Assembly (NCBI RefSeq): GCF_004116495.1
Contig: NZ_PDKC01000012.1
Span: forward strand, 1 to 64,000
Length of the DNA: 64,000 nucleotides
From: Arcobacter sp. CECT 8985
GTDB taxonomy: Bacteria; Campylobacterota; Campylobacteria; Campylobacterales; Arcobacteraceae
Reading direction: 5' to 3'
Under the pieces are notes generated by a model that worked only from the letters and a program-made list of their open reading frames with translations, made no database searches and was not told the origin of the DNA. This document shows positions 7,488-15,578 of this stretch, piece by piece. Positions within the stretch are counted from its first letter, which is position 1. Every line of letters starts with the position of its first letter. The position numbers and the translations under genes were made by a program.

Positions 7488-10457
7488 ATGAAAAACATCT
7501 TCGATTTTTTTTCAAAAAAGAATGACTGCCAATTACTAATCGTAAATGATGATAAACAAGCACAAGTAGCTTCAGACATAGTTTCATACTATGGGTATGA
7601 AGCTTTTGTGTTAGCAGATTTTAGAGCAAATTTTGGTGATGATTTATTATCCTTTAGTGAAGAGTTACAAGATATAACAAAATCATTAAATAATTTTTAT
7701 AACTATAAAAAACAAAATAAGATATTAATCTCACCAATTAGAACAATCTCATACTCTATGCCAAAAGCAAAGTGCTTTGATACATTTACTGTAAACTTTG
7801 CAGATAGATTAAATATAGAAGAATTTAAATCAAAACTTTACAATTGGGGATATTACTTTGTAGATATTGTAACATCTCAATCAGAAGTATCCTTTAGAGG
7901 GGATATTATTGATATTTGCCCATTAGGAAGTGATTTTGGATATAGAATTTCACTTTTTGATGATGAAGTTGAAAGTATTCGAAAATTTGATATTGAAGAT
8001 CAAAAATCTTTTAAAGAAGAGATTGAAAGTTTTGATATAAGTCCTGCTTTTTTAGCACTTGATGAAGCAACTTTTGAAGAGTTAAATGAAGAGGTTCAAC
8101 ATGTAGAATCTGATGCTTTTATAAAAGATATTCACTCTTTAGGATTTTGGTATTTAAATGATTTAGGTGAGTATCTTCCTTCAAATATGAATAGTTATAT
8201 AACATATGAAGCTTTAGATGAATTAAATGAAGTTTATGTTTTTGAAGAGAAAAGATTAGAAAAACAGAAGTTTTTACAAACACCAATTATTCCTAAATCA
8301 AAAAATTACAAAGAGGTTGATGTTGCAAATGTTCGTGATTTTTTAACATTTCATGAAGATAAAAAAATAACAATAATTTCTACAAGCGAAGCTAAAATAA
8401 AAGGTTTTGATTTAGATTTAAATAATGAAAAAATCAACTATATAATAAAACCATATATTATAAATTTAGTTAGCGATAAAGAGGTTATAATCTCTTTAAA
8501 TAAAGAGGTTAAAAAAAGAAGAAAAAAAAGAGTAAAACTAGTTCTTGATGAATTACAAGAGGGTGATTTTGTAGTTCATGAAAAACATGGTATTGGTAAA
8601 TATAATGGAATAGAACCAGTAACTGTAATGGGCGCAAAAAGAGATTTTGTTGTTGTTTTATATGCTGGTGATGATAAATTACTAATTCCTGTTGAAAACC
8701 TTGACTTAATTGATAGGTATGTTGCAGATGGGAGCTCTTATGCTGTTGTTGATAAGTTAGGAAAAGGAAGTTTTGCCAAATTAAAGCAAAAAGTAAAAGA
8801 TAAGCTTTTTGCAATTGCAAATGATATTATAAAAATTGCAGCAGCAAGAGAGTTAATCAATGGTATAAAAATTAATACTGATAAACAACTTTTAATAGAT
8901 TTCCAGAAAAAATCAGGGTTTGAATATACAAAAGATCAAACTAGAAGTATTAGAGAAATCTTTAATGATTTAAGTAGCGGAAAAGTAATGGATAGACTAC
9001 TTTCTGGTGATGTTGGTTTTGGTAAAACTGAAGTTGCTATGAATGCTTTATTAGCAACACTTTTAGATGGATATCAAGCTATTTTTGTATGTCCTACTAC
9101 ACTTCTTTCAACACAACATTATCACAGTATGGAAAAACGATTTAAAGATTACGGTATAAAAATGGCTAGGCTTGATGGAAAATCTACTACAAAAGAGAAA
9201 AACCATACTAAAAAAGGCCTAGAAAGTGGAGAGATTCAATTAGTGGTTGGAACACACTCTTTACTTGGAGTAAAAACAAATAATCTTGCATTAGTTGTAA
9301 TTGATGAAGAACATAAATTTGGTGTAAAACAAAAAGAAAAATTAAAAGCATTAAGAGAAGATGTACATATATTCTCAATGAGTGCAACACCAATTCCAAG
9401 AACTTTAAATCTTGCACTTAGTAAATTAAAAGGAATGAGTAGTTTACTTACTCCTCCCCATGAAAGACTTGGAGTTAGAACTTATGTAAAAGAGTTTAGT
9501 GAAAAACTTATTAAAGAGATTATTTTAAGAGAAAAAAGAAGGGGTGGACAACTTTTTTATGTTCATAACAATATTGCTTCAATTGAAGCTAAAAAGAGTG
9601 ATATTGAGCAAATTGTTCCAAATATAAAAGTAGAAGTAATTCACTCAAAAATAAAACCTGCTGATGCAGAAAAAATAATTGATGCTTTTGAAAATAAAGA
9701 GTTTGATGTTCTTTTAGCTACTTCAATTGTAGAATCTGGTCTTCACTTACCAAATGCAAACTCAATAATTATTGATGGTGCAGATAGATTTGGTATTGCA
9801 GATTTACATCAATTAAGAGGAAGAGTAGGGCGAAGTGACAAAGAAGGTTTTTGTTATTATGTTGTGGAAGATAAAAAGACAATTACAAGTGATGCTATAA
9901 AAAGATTAGTTGCTTTAGAATCAAACTCATATTTAGGAAGTGGAACAGCATTAGCTCATCAAGACTTAGAAATAAGAGGTGGTGGAAATATTGTTGGTGA
10001 AGCTCAAAGTGGTCATATTAAACAAATAGGTTATGGACTATACTTAAAAATGCTAGAAGATGCATTAGCAACTTTAAGTGGTGAAACAAAAGAAGAGAAT
10101 AAAAATGTAGATATTAAACTTGCTATTAGTGCATTTATTTCAAGTGATTATATAAGTGAAGATAGAGTAAGACTTGAATTATATAGAAGATTGAGTAAAT
10201 CAACTAGCAAAGAAGAAGTTTATACTATTGAAGAAGAGATGGAAGATAGATTTGGTAAACCAGATATTCCAACAAAACAGTTCTTAGAGTTAATTCTTAT
10301 CAAAATTTATGCAATAAGTAAAAATATTAGACAAATAAGTTCTTATGAAATGAATATAACATTTATTAAAAATGATGATTCAAAACAGAGTATAAAATCA
10401 CCAAGCAAAGATGATGATGATATTATTGCAGCAACATTGAAATATTTGAGAAAATAA
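7488..10457 (+). CDS. mfd: Transcription-repair coupling factor
   Basis: A 989-residue Mfd. It displaces RNA polymerase stalled at DNA lesions and recruits UvrA. The N-terminal UvrB-like region is followed by the RNA-polymerase-interacting domain with GDFVVHEKHGIGKY near 360. The translocase has Walker A GDVGFGKTEVA near 505, the DEEH box near 605, the SATPIPRT motif and QLRGRVGRS near 780. A C-terminal TRCF domain ends the protein. At 989 residues it is shorter than E. coli Mfd (1148) but usual for Campylobacterota. A lysine/arginine-rich linker (about 340-347) precedes the polymerase-binding domain. It ends at a strong hairpin terminator. Confidence 0.97.
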   Translation: MKNIFDFFSKKNDCQLLIVNDDKQAQVASDIVSYYGYEAFVLADFRANFGDDLLSFSEELQDITKSLNNFYNYKKQNKILISPIRTISYSMPKAKCFDTFTVNFADRLNIEEFKSKLYNWGYYFVDIVTSQSEVSFRGDIIDICPLGSDFGYRISLFDDEVESIRKFDIEDQKSFKEEIESFDISPAFLALDEATFEELNEEVQHVESDAFIKDIHSLGFWYLNDLGEYLPSNMNSYITYEALDELNEVYVFEEKRLEKQKFLQTPIIPKSKNYKEVDVANVRDFLTFHEDKKITIISTSEAKIKGFDLDLNNEKINYIIKPYIINLVSDKEVIISLNKEVKKRRKKRVKLVLDELQEGDFVVHEKHGIGKYNGIEPVTVMGAKRDFVVVLYAGDDKLLIPVENLDLIDRYVADGSSYAVVDKLGKGSFAKLKQKVKDKLFAIANDIIKIAAARELINGIKINTDKQLLIDFQKKSGFEYTKDQTRSIREIFNDLSSGKVMDRLLSGDVGFGKTEVAMNALLATLLDGYQAIFVCPTTLLSTQHYHSMEKRFKDYGIKMARLDGKSTTKEKNHTKKGLESGEIQLVVGTHSLLGVKTNNLALVVIDEEHKFGVKQKEKLKALREDVHIFSMSATPIPRTLNLALSKLKGMSSLLTPPHERLGVRTYVKEFSEKLIKEIILREKRRGGQLFYVHNNIASIEAKKSDIEQIVPNIKVEVIHSKIKPADAEKIIDAFENKEFDVLLATSIVESGLHLPNANSIIIDGADRFGIADLHQLRGRVGRSDKEGFCYYVVEDKKTITSDAIKRLVALESNSYLGSGTALAHQDLEIRGGGNIVGEAQSGHIKQIGYGLYLKMLEDALATLSGETKEENKNVDIKLAISAFISSDYISEDRVRLELYRRLSKSTSKEEVYTIEEEMEDRFGKPDIPTKQFLELILIKIYAISKNIRQISSYEMNITFIKNDDSKQSIKSPSKDDDDIIAATLKYLRK

Positions 10458-10467
10458 AATAAATAAT

Positions 10468-10497
10468 AAAAGAGAAAGAGGGAGAACTTTCTCTTTT
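10468..10497 (+). terminator. Rho-independent terminator after mfd
   Basis: AAAAGAGAAAG pairs with CTTTCTCTTTT around an 8-nt loop (10479-10486). The hairpin begins 10 bp after the mfd stop and its 3' arm ends in a run of T. Confidence 0.75.
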
Positions 10498-10589
10498 AAA
10501 GGAAGAAAACATTGAGTCCTAATATGTTTTTCAGCCGTAATTATAAATAACACAAGTGTATAAAAAGTGGGTTTAATTACTTTTTTTAT

Positions 10590-11885
10590 TTAAATTTCCA
10601 AAATTTCATTAATCATTCCAAAATACCATGCTTTTGCAGCATCTGCAACATCTTTTGAAATATCAGAAATCTCATAATTTGCAATAAAAGTATTAGTATA
10701 TTCGTAGCTATGAGTAATACTTACAGCTTCATTTTTATTTACCATTGAATAACAAACATTTCCAGGCATATTATTTTTGTAATCAAATTTTTGTTTTTTT
10801 AATCTACTTATTATCTCTTCTGCAACTATATATCCACAAGAGTTTGCCATTTGTGCAGATTTGGCAAAAGCATATTCGCCTTGTGCATCACCTAGTATAT
10901 AAACTCTATCATCACTTATTGATCTAAAAGTTGGTTTCTTAAGTCTTGCCCAACCTGATTCATTGACAGCAAAACCTGAGTTTTTAATAAGGCTGTTAGC
11001 TTCATTTGGAGGAATTATATTAGCTTGTTCAAATGATATTTTTTTATCAAGGTATTCTAACTCTTTTTCATCAAAATTTTTATATATAATCTCTTTTTTT
11101 TCAAAATCTATATCTTTAAAACTACTGTATGGTTTATAAATAATAGTATTTTTATAAAACTGTTTAAATGCTTTTAAAAATTTATAAGGTTTTGCTGCTG
11201 GTTTATCCCTTGGATCAAGAATAATTACTTTTGCATCAATTTTATGAGTTTGAAAATAGTTTGCAATCATACAAGCTCTTTCATAAGGTCCAGGTGGGCA
11301 TCTATAAGCTCCATTTGGAATTGAAATGATAAAGTTACCACTATTGAAATTTTTAACTATTCTTTTTAAAGCTAAGTGTTCATTTCCTGGAATTAGTGCT
11401 GCTGGAGTTTGAACTTTACACTTTTTAATTTTATTTTCATCTTTTAAAATTTTTTTGTAATTGTATTGTATTCCCAATGCTAAAATTAAGTAATCATATT
11501 TAATTATATTTTCTGTAGTGTATACTAATTTTTTATCTTTATCTATTTTAATAATTGTTTCATTTATAAAGTTGAATCTGTTTTTTTCTACTGTTTTATA
11601 ATAATCATAATTTAAATCTTCATAACTTATGTTTTTTACATCACCTATCCACAAATTTGAAAAAGGGCAAGAAGAAAAGTTTTCATTTTTCTCAATTAAT
11701 GTAACATCTAAATTTTTGTCTAATTGCTTTAGCCTTTTAGCACAAGTAAGCCCAGAAAAACCACCTCCACAGATAACTATTTTACTTTTTTTAATATTTT
11801 CATTAATTAAATAAGCATTTATTTTTGTAGTTGTTAATATTGAAGCTGCAAATAGTGAGTATTTAAAAAAGTCTCTTCTTATCAT
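10590..11885 (-). CDS. Tat-exported flavocytochrome c / sulfide dehydrogenase-type flavoprotein
   Basis: A 431-residue FAD protein related to FccB of flavocytochrome c sulfide dehydrogenase and to sulfide:quinone reductases. The N-terminus has a twin-arginine signal (RRDFFKYS) and a hydrophobic stretch, so the folded enzyme is probably exported. A Rossmann motif GGGFSG at 40-45 binds FAD. Three cysteines match those of Allochromatium FccB: C73 in SSCPFSN (covalent FAD site), and C196 (RCPPGPYER) and C378 (NVCYS), the redox-active disulfide pair. The flavocytochrome-type C-terminal domain follows. No cytochrome c subunit (FccA) is adjacent, so the electron acceptor is unknown. Sulfide or another sulfur substrate is the likely donor; this is inferred. 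Confidence 0.83.
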   Translation of the reverse strand: MIRRDFFKYSLFAASILTTTKINAYLINENIKKSKIVICGGGFSGLTCAKRLKQLDKNLDVTLIEKNENFSSCPFSNLWIGDVKNISYEDLNYDYYKTVEKNRFNFINETIIKIDKDKKLVYTTENIIKYDYLILALGIQYNYKKILKDENKIKKCKVQTPAALIPGNEHLALKRIVKNFNSGNFIISIPNGAYRCPPGPYERACMIANYFQTHKIDAKVIILDPRDKPAAKPYKFLKAFKQFYKNTIIYKPYSSFKDIDFEKKEIIYKNFDEKELEYLDKKISFEQANIIPPNEANSLIKNSGFAVNESGWARLKKPTFRSISDDRVYILGDAQGEYAFAKSAQMANSCGYIVAEEIISRLKKQKFDYKNNMPGNVCYSMVNKNEAVSITHSYEYTNTFIANYEISDISKDVADAAKAWYFGMINEILEI

Positions 11886-11967
11886 AATCTCTCCAATTGT
11901 TTTTTTTATTTTAACTAAAATTTATATTTATAATAATAAAAATTAATAAATCTTTTTAATATTATTT

Positions 11968-12000
11968 TAAACTCATTAATATTTGTTAATAATGAGTTTA
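11968..12000. repeat. Perfect 11-bp inverted repeat in divergent promoter region
   Basis: TAAACTCATTA (11968-11978) and TAATGAGTTTA (11990-12000) are exact reverse complements separated by 11 nt. The repeat lies between the flavoprotein gene and the Spy-like gene, 23 bp upstream of a TATAAT. It has no T-run, so it is more likely an operator than a terminator. Confidence 0.6.
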
Positions 12001-12022
12001 TATGTTGTTAAAGACTCTACTT

Positions 12023-12028
12023 TATAAT
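12023..12028 (+). promoter_or_regulatory. -10 box of the Spy-like/two-component operon
   Basis: A perfect TATAAT lies 28 bp upstream of the ATG at 12056, just downstream of the inverted repeat. No convincing -35 box is seen. It would drive the four-gene run that ends at 15545. Confidence 0.5.
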
Positions 12029-12055
12029 TTTCATATATAAAAATTAGGAGTTAAA

Positions 12056-12496
12056 ATGAAAACAAAATTATTATCAGGGGTATTAGCAACTGCACTTTTA
12101 ACAACAGGTTTATTTGCATATCAAAATAATGGTGATAGAAATTGTCAATTTTCAAATGATAAAAAGATGTATAAAAAGCATATGATGAGAAAATCAAATT
12201 ACAAAAAATTTGGAATTATGAGTGTTGTTAAACAGTTAAATTTAACAGCAGATCAAAAAATGAAAATTGCAAAAGTAGTAAGAACAAATAAGGGTAAAAT
12301 GCAAACGATTAATGATGCTTTTACAAAAAAAGAGTTTGATAAAAATAAATTTATAGAAATTCTTTCTTCTAAAAGAGAGAATATGATAAAATTGAAAGCA
12401 CAAATGGTTGCAGATATTTATGATGTATTAACTAATGAGCAAAAAGAACAATTTAAAGTATTGTTGGATTTAAAAACTAGTAAATTTAAAGGATAA
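12056..12496 (+). CDS. Periplasmic Spy/CpxP-like protein
   Basis: A 146-residue exported protein. A signal peptide (about 1-21, ending TTGLFA) precedes an all-helical mature protein with an LTADQKMKI segment near 62 and LTNEQKEQF near 126, the doublet typical of the LTxxQ family (Spy, CpxP). Its N-terminal mature part is rich in Met, His and Lys (KKMYKKHMMRK) and has one Cys. Such proteins act as periplasmic chaperones or as damping partners of envelope-stress kinases. It is 3 bp upstream of a response regulator and sensor kinase, the same arrangement as CpxP with CpxRA. A metal-binding role is possible from the Met/His content. Confidence 0.78.
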   Translation: MKTKLLSGVLATALLTTGLFAYQNNGDRNCQFSNDKKMYKKHMMRKSNYKKFGIMSVVKQLNLTADQKMKIAKVVRTNKGKMQTINDAFTKKEFDKNKFIEILSSKRENMIKLKAQMVADIYDVLTNEQKEQFKVLLDLKTSKFKG

Positions 12497-12499
12497 TCT

Positions 12500-13180
12500 T
12501 TGATAAAAATTGCGATGGTTGAAGATGATATTCAACTAGCTGAATTATTAATTCAATATCTTAAAAAGTTCAATATAGAAGTTGTAAATTTTGAAGAGCC
12601 TTTTTTGGCTCTTTCAAGTTTAAGAATTCATAAATTTGACTTATTGATATTAGACTTAACACTTCCTGGTATGGATGGACTTGATGTATGTAAAGAAGTT
12701 GTTGAAAAATATAATATTCCAATTATAATTTCTAGTGCAAGAAGTGATATTACTGATAAAGTAACAGCATTGCAAATTGGAGCAGATGATTATCTGCCAA
12801 AACCTTATGACCCAAGAGAATTAGAAGTAAGAATAAAAACTATTTTAAGAAGATATAATAAAAATACAGAAGATACAGAAGATACTAAAAAGAAAATATT
12901 TAATTTAGACAAAGAAAAAAGAGAGATTACAAAAAAAGGTCAATATATTAAATTAACAGCAGCTGAGTATGAAGTTTTATCTTTATTAATAAAAAGAGAA
13001 GGATTTATTGTTACAAGAGAGGAGATTTTTGATAATTCTGATTTATTAAATCATGATTATGAGAATTCAGGCTCATTGGCAGTTATCATAAATAGAATAA
13101 GACAAAAAATTGAAGATAATTCAAAAGATCCAAAGTATCTTCAAACAATTAGAGGGATGGGATATAAATTTATACAATGA
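12500..13180 (+). CDS. OmpR-family response regulator (CpxR/ArsR-like)
   Basis: A 226-residue response regulator with a receiver domain (E8/D9/D10, phospho-acceptor D52, K101 before proline) and an OmpR-type winged helix (about 132-226) ending IRGMGYKFIQ. The start is TTG at 12500, 6 bp after an AAAGGA element that is inside the end of the Spy-like gene. The 3' end overlaps the sensor kinase by 4 bp. It probably controls its own operon, whose upstream region has an 11-bp inverted repeat. An envelope-stress role is inferred from the Spy-like neighbour. Confidence 0.9.
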   Translation: MIKIAMVEDDIQLAELLIQYLKKFNIEVVNFEEPFLALSSLRIHKFDLLILDLTLPGMDGLDVCKEVVEKYNIPIIISSARSDITDKVTALQIGADDYLPKPYDPRELEVRIKTILRRYNKNTEDTEDTKKKIFNLDKEKREITKKGQYIKLTAAEYEVLSLLIKREGFIVTREEIFDNSDLLNHDYENSGSLAVIINRIRQKIEDNSKDPKYLQTIRGMGYKFIQ

Positions 13181-14427
13181 ATAGACAATCAATATTTTTT
13201 ACAATAACAGTAAGCTTTATAATTTCAATTATTTTAGTAATTGCAAGTTTTACAATTTTAATGACACATAATTATAAAAATATAGAAGAACAACTAATAG
13301 AAAAGTATGTTCCTATTATTAAAATGGTAATAAGACAACACCATAGAGGTGGAATAAATGAGGACTTTTTAAAAACATTAGAAGAGATTAATTATAGTCT
13401 TGTATCTAAAAAAAGAATGAATGCAATTACATATAATCCTAAAACTAAAGTTTTAGTTGAAAGAAAAAATCCTTCTGGTCAAAATATTTTAAGAATATTA
13501 AAACTAAAAGATAAAAATTACATATATATGAAAAAAAAGCATGAAATGCTACTTATTAAAGATAAAGCTACACATAATAATTTCACGCATATATATATAA
13601 TCTTAGTTTTTTTAATCGTTATTATTACAACAATATTAATGTATTTAATTACACTTAGAAAACTTATGCCTCTTAAAATATTAAAAGATAAAGTTAAAAC
13701 ATTAGGTGATGAAAATTTTGATTTTGAGTGTTGTAATACAAATAGAAAAGATGAAGTTTCTCTTCTTGCTTTGGAATTCAAAAACACTGCAAAAAAATTG
13801 AAAAATATAAAAGAAGCAAGAAATGTTTTTATTAGAAATATTATGCATGAATTAAAAACACCAATTACAAAAGGTAAGTTTTTAGTAGAAATTGAAAATA
13901 ATGAACAAAATGATGAAAAACTAAGAGAAGTATTTAATAGATTAGAGTCTTTAATAAATGAATTTGCATCAATCGAAGAATTGATATCTTCAAGTAAAAA
14001 TATTGAAAAAAACTACTATTATATCGATGACATTGTAGATAATGCAAAAGATATTCTTATGATTGAAGATGAAAAAGTAGAACATAAATATGAAAATAAA
14101 AAAGTGCATATTAATTATAAACTTTTTTCAATTGCAGTTAAAAATTTAATTGATAATGCAATTAAATATTCATCAGATAAAAAAGTAATAATAAAATCTG
14201 ATCAAGAAGATATTATTTTTGAAAACAAAGGTGAAAAACTCAAATATGATTTAACTTCATATTATGAGCCATTTTTTGCATCAGAAGATACACCAACTGA
14301 TTCTTTTGGTTTAGGTTTATATATTATTCATAATATTCTAAAAGCAAATAATTATATCTTACAGTATTCTTATAGCAATGGAATAAATACATTTAGATGT
14401 AAAAAGGAAATAACATCTACGAAATAG
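13177..14427 (+). CDS. Membrane sensor histidine kinase (CpxA/ArsS-like)
   Basis: A 416-residue sensor kinase. Helices at about 7-29 and 138-158 enclose a short periplasmic domain of about 105 residues. A HAMP-like linker leads to the phosphorylation motif MHELKTPITK with H224, and an ATPase domain with NLIDNAIKYS (N box) and FGLGLYII (G2 box). The layout resembles H. pylori ArsS, a kinase with the same short sensor. It is the partner of the preceding response regulator. Its last 13 bp overlap the proposed ATC start of the flavoprotein gene, so the two are probably translationally coupled. Confidence 0.9.
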   Translation: MNRQSIFFTITVSFIISIILVIASFTILMTHNYKNIEEQLIEKYVPIIKMVIRQHHRGGINEDFLKTLEEINYSLVSKKRMNAITYNPKTKVLVERKNPSGQNILRILKLKDKNYIYMKKKHEMLLIKDKATHNNFTHIYIILVFLIVIITTILMYLITLRKLMPLKILKDKVKTLGDENFDFECCNTNRKDEVSLLALEFKNTAKKLKNIKEARNVFIRNIMHELKTPITKGKFLVEIENNEQNDEKLREVFNRLESLINEFASIEELISSSKNIEKNYYYIDDIVDNAKDILMIEDEKVEHKYENKKVHINYKLFSIAVKNLIDNAIKYSSDKKVIIKSDQEDIIFENKGEKLKYDLTSYYEPFFASEDTPTDSFGLGLYIIHNILKANNYILQYSYSNGINTFRCKKEITSTK

Positions 14428-15545
14428 CAATTATTGGTGCTGGAGCTAGTGGTCTTATGCTTGCAAGCCAACTAAAAAATAAAGATGTTTGTTTAATTGA
14501 GACAAATAGTAAAATAGGACAAAAAATAAAAGTTAGTGGTGGAGCTAAATGTAATATTACGAATAATTTAGTAACTTGTGATAATTATTTAGGGAATAAA
14601 GAATTTGTTAAAAAAGTTTTAAAAAACTTTACAAATGAACAGTTACTTGCTTTTTTAAATAAAAATGGTGTTTATCCTAAAATAAACCCGAAATTAGTAA
14701 AAGGAACATATTTTTGTAATAGCTCTTCTGATGTTATTGAAATGTTTACAAAACTTACAACTCATATAAAAAAATATTTGAATACAAAAGTAATTGATGT
14801 TGATTATGATGAGGTATTTACTATAAAAACTGATACAAAAAGTATAAAAGCGAAAAAACTTGTTGTTGCAAGTGGCGCTTTATCTTATGCTAGTTTAGGT
14901 GCTAGTTCTATTGCTTTTGATATTGCTTCAAAATTTGGACATACTGTTACAATCTTAAATCCAGCACTTGTAGGTTTTACTGTTCAAAAAGATCAATTTT
15001 GGTTCAAAAAACTTAGCGGTTTATCAATTATGGCAAAAGCGAAGGTTGAAGGAAAATCTTTTTACGGATCTTTGTTATTTGCACATAAAGGATGCTCTGG
15101 ACCTATTATTTTAAATAGTTCTTTATATTGGAAAAAAGGAAAAATGAGTTTTGATTTTTTACCAGGTAAAAAAGTAAAAAAGCTTTTGAGTGGAAATGCA
15201 TTAATTAGTTCAAGATTACCTTTACCAAAAAGATTTGTTCAAGAGTTTTTAACTTCAATAGAACTTGAAGATAAACCTTGTAACAAGCTAAATAAAGATG
15301 AAATTGAAAAGTTAGAAACTATACATAACTATGAATTTGCACCAGCTGGTAATTTTGGTTTTACAAAAGCTGAAGTTACAAAAGGTGGAATTAGTACAGA
15401 TGAAATAGATGTTGATTCTATGCAGAGTTTAAAAGTTAAGAATCTATATTTTTTAGGTGAATGCTTAGATGTTACAGGTGAACTTGGAGGATATAATTTT
15501 CAGTTTGCTTTTTCTAGTGCTATGAGTTGTGCTAAAAAAATATAA
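14415..15545 (+). CDS. BaiN/YhiN (HI0933) family flavoprotein with probable ATC start
   Basis: An NAD(P)/FAD-dependent oxidoreductase of the HI0933/YhiN/BaiN family, of unsettled role. The first ATG in frame is at 14457, but starting there removes the FAD-binding motif. Upstream the frame reads YEIAIIGAGASGLM with no stop back to 14400 and no ATG, GTG or TTG. An ATC at 14415 sits exactly where the family has its ATG (typical N-terminus MYDxIIIGAGASG), 6 nt after AGGA at 14405-14408. I therefore place the start there, giving 376 residues, G8/G10/G13 of the dinucleotide motif, and later family motifs SGGAKCN and GELGGYNFQFAF. An ATG-to-ATC change or sequencing error is the alternative. Confidence 0.78.
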   Translation: MYEIAIIGAGASGLMLASQLKNKDVCLIETNSKIGQKIKVSGGAKCNITNNLVTCDNYLGNKEFVKKVLKNFTNEQLLAFLNKNGVYPKINPKLVKGTYFCNSSSDVIEMFTKLTTHIKKYLNTKVIDVDYDEVFTIKTDTKSIKAKKLVVASGALSYASLGASSIAFDIASKFGHTVTILNPALVGFTVQKDQFWFKKLSGLSIMAKAKVEGKSFYGSLLFAHKGCSGPIILNSSLYWKKGKMSFDFLPGKKVKKLLSGNALISSRLPLPKRFVQEFLTSIELEDKPCNKLNKDEIEKLETIHNYEFAPAGNFGFTKAEVTKGGISTDEIDVDSMQSLKVKNLYFLGECLDVTGELGGYNFQFAFSSAMSCAKKI

Positions 15546-15546
15546 T

Positions 15547-15578
15547 ATTAAGTTAGTAACTTTTGTTACTAACTTAAT
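15547..15578. terminator. Bidirectional terminator between flavoprotein and BCCT genes
   Basis: ATTAAGTTAGTAAC and GTTACTAACTTAAT pair perfectly over 14 bp around a TTTT loop. It lies between two convergent genes, and its 3' arm contains the stop codon of the BCCT gene. Confidence 0.7.

Noticed and set aside
8509-8820. 103-codon minus-strand frame inside mfd, low complexity and Gln/Leu rich
   Set aside because: Antisense of the Lys/Arg linker and polymerase-binding domain of Mfd; composition is not that of a protein.
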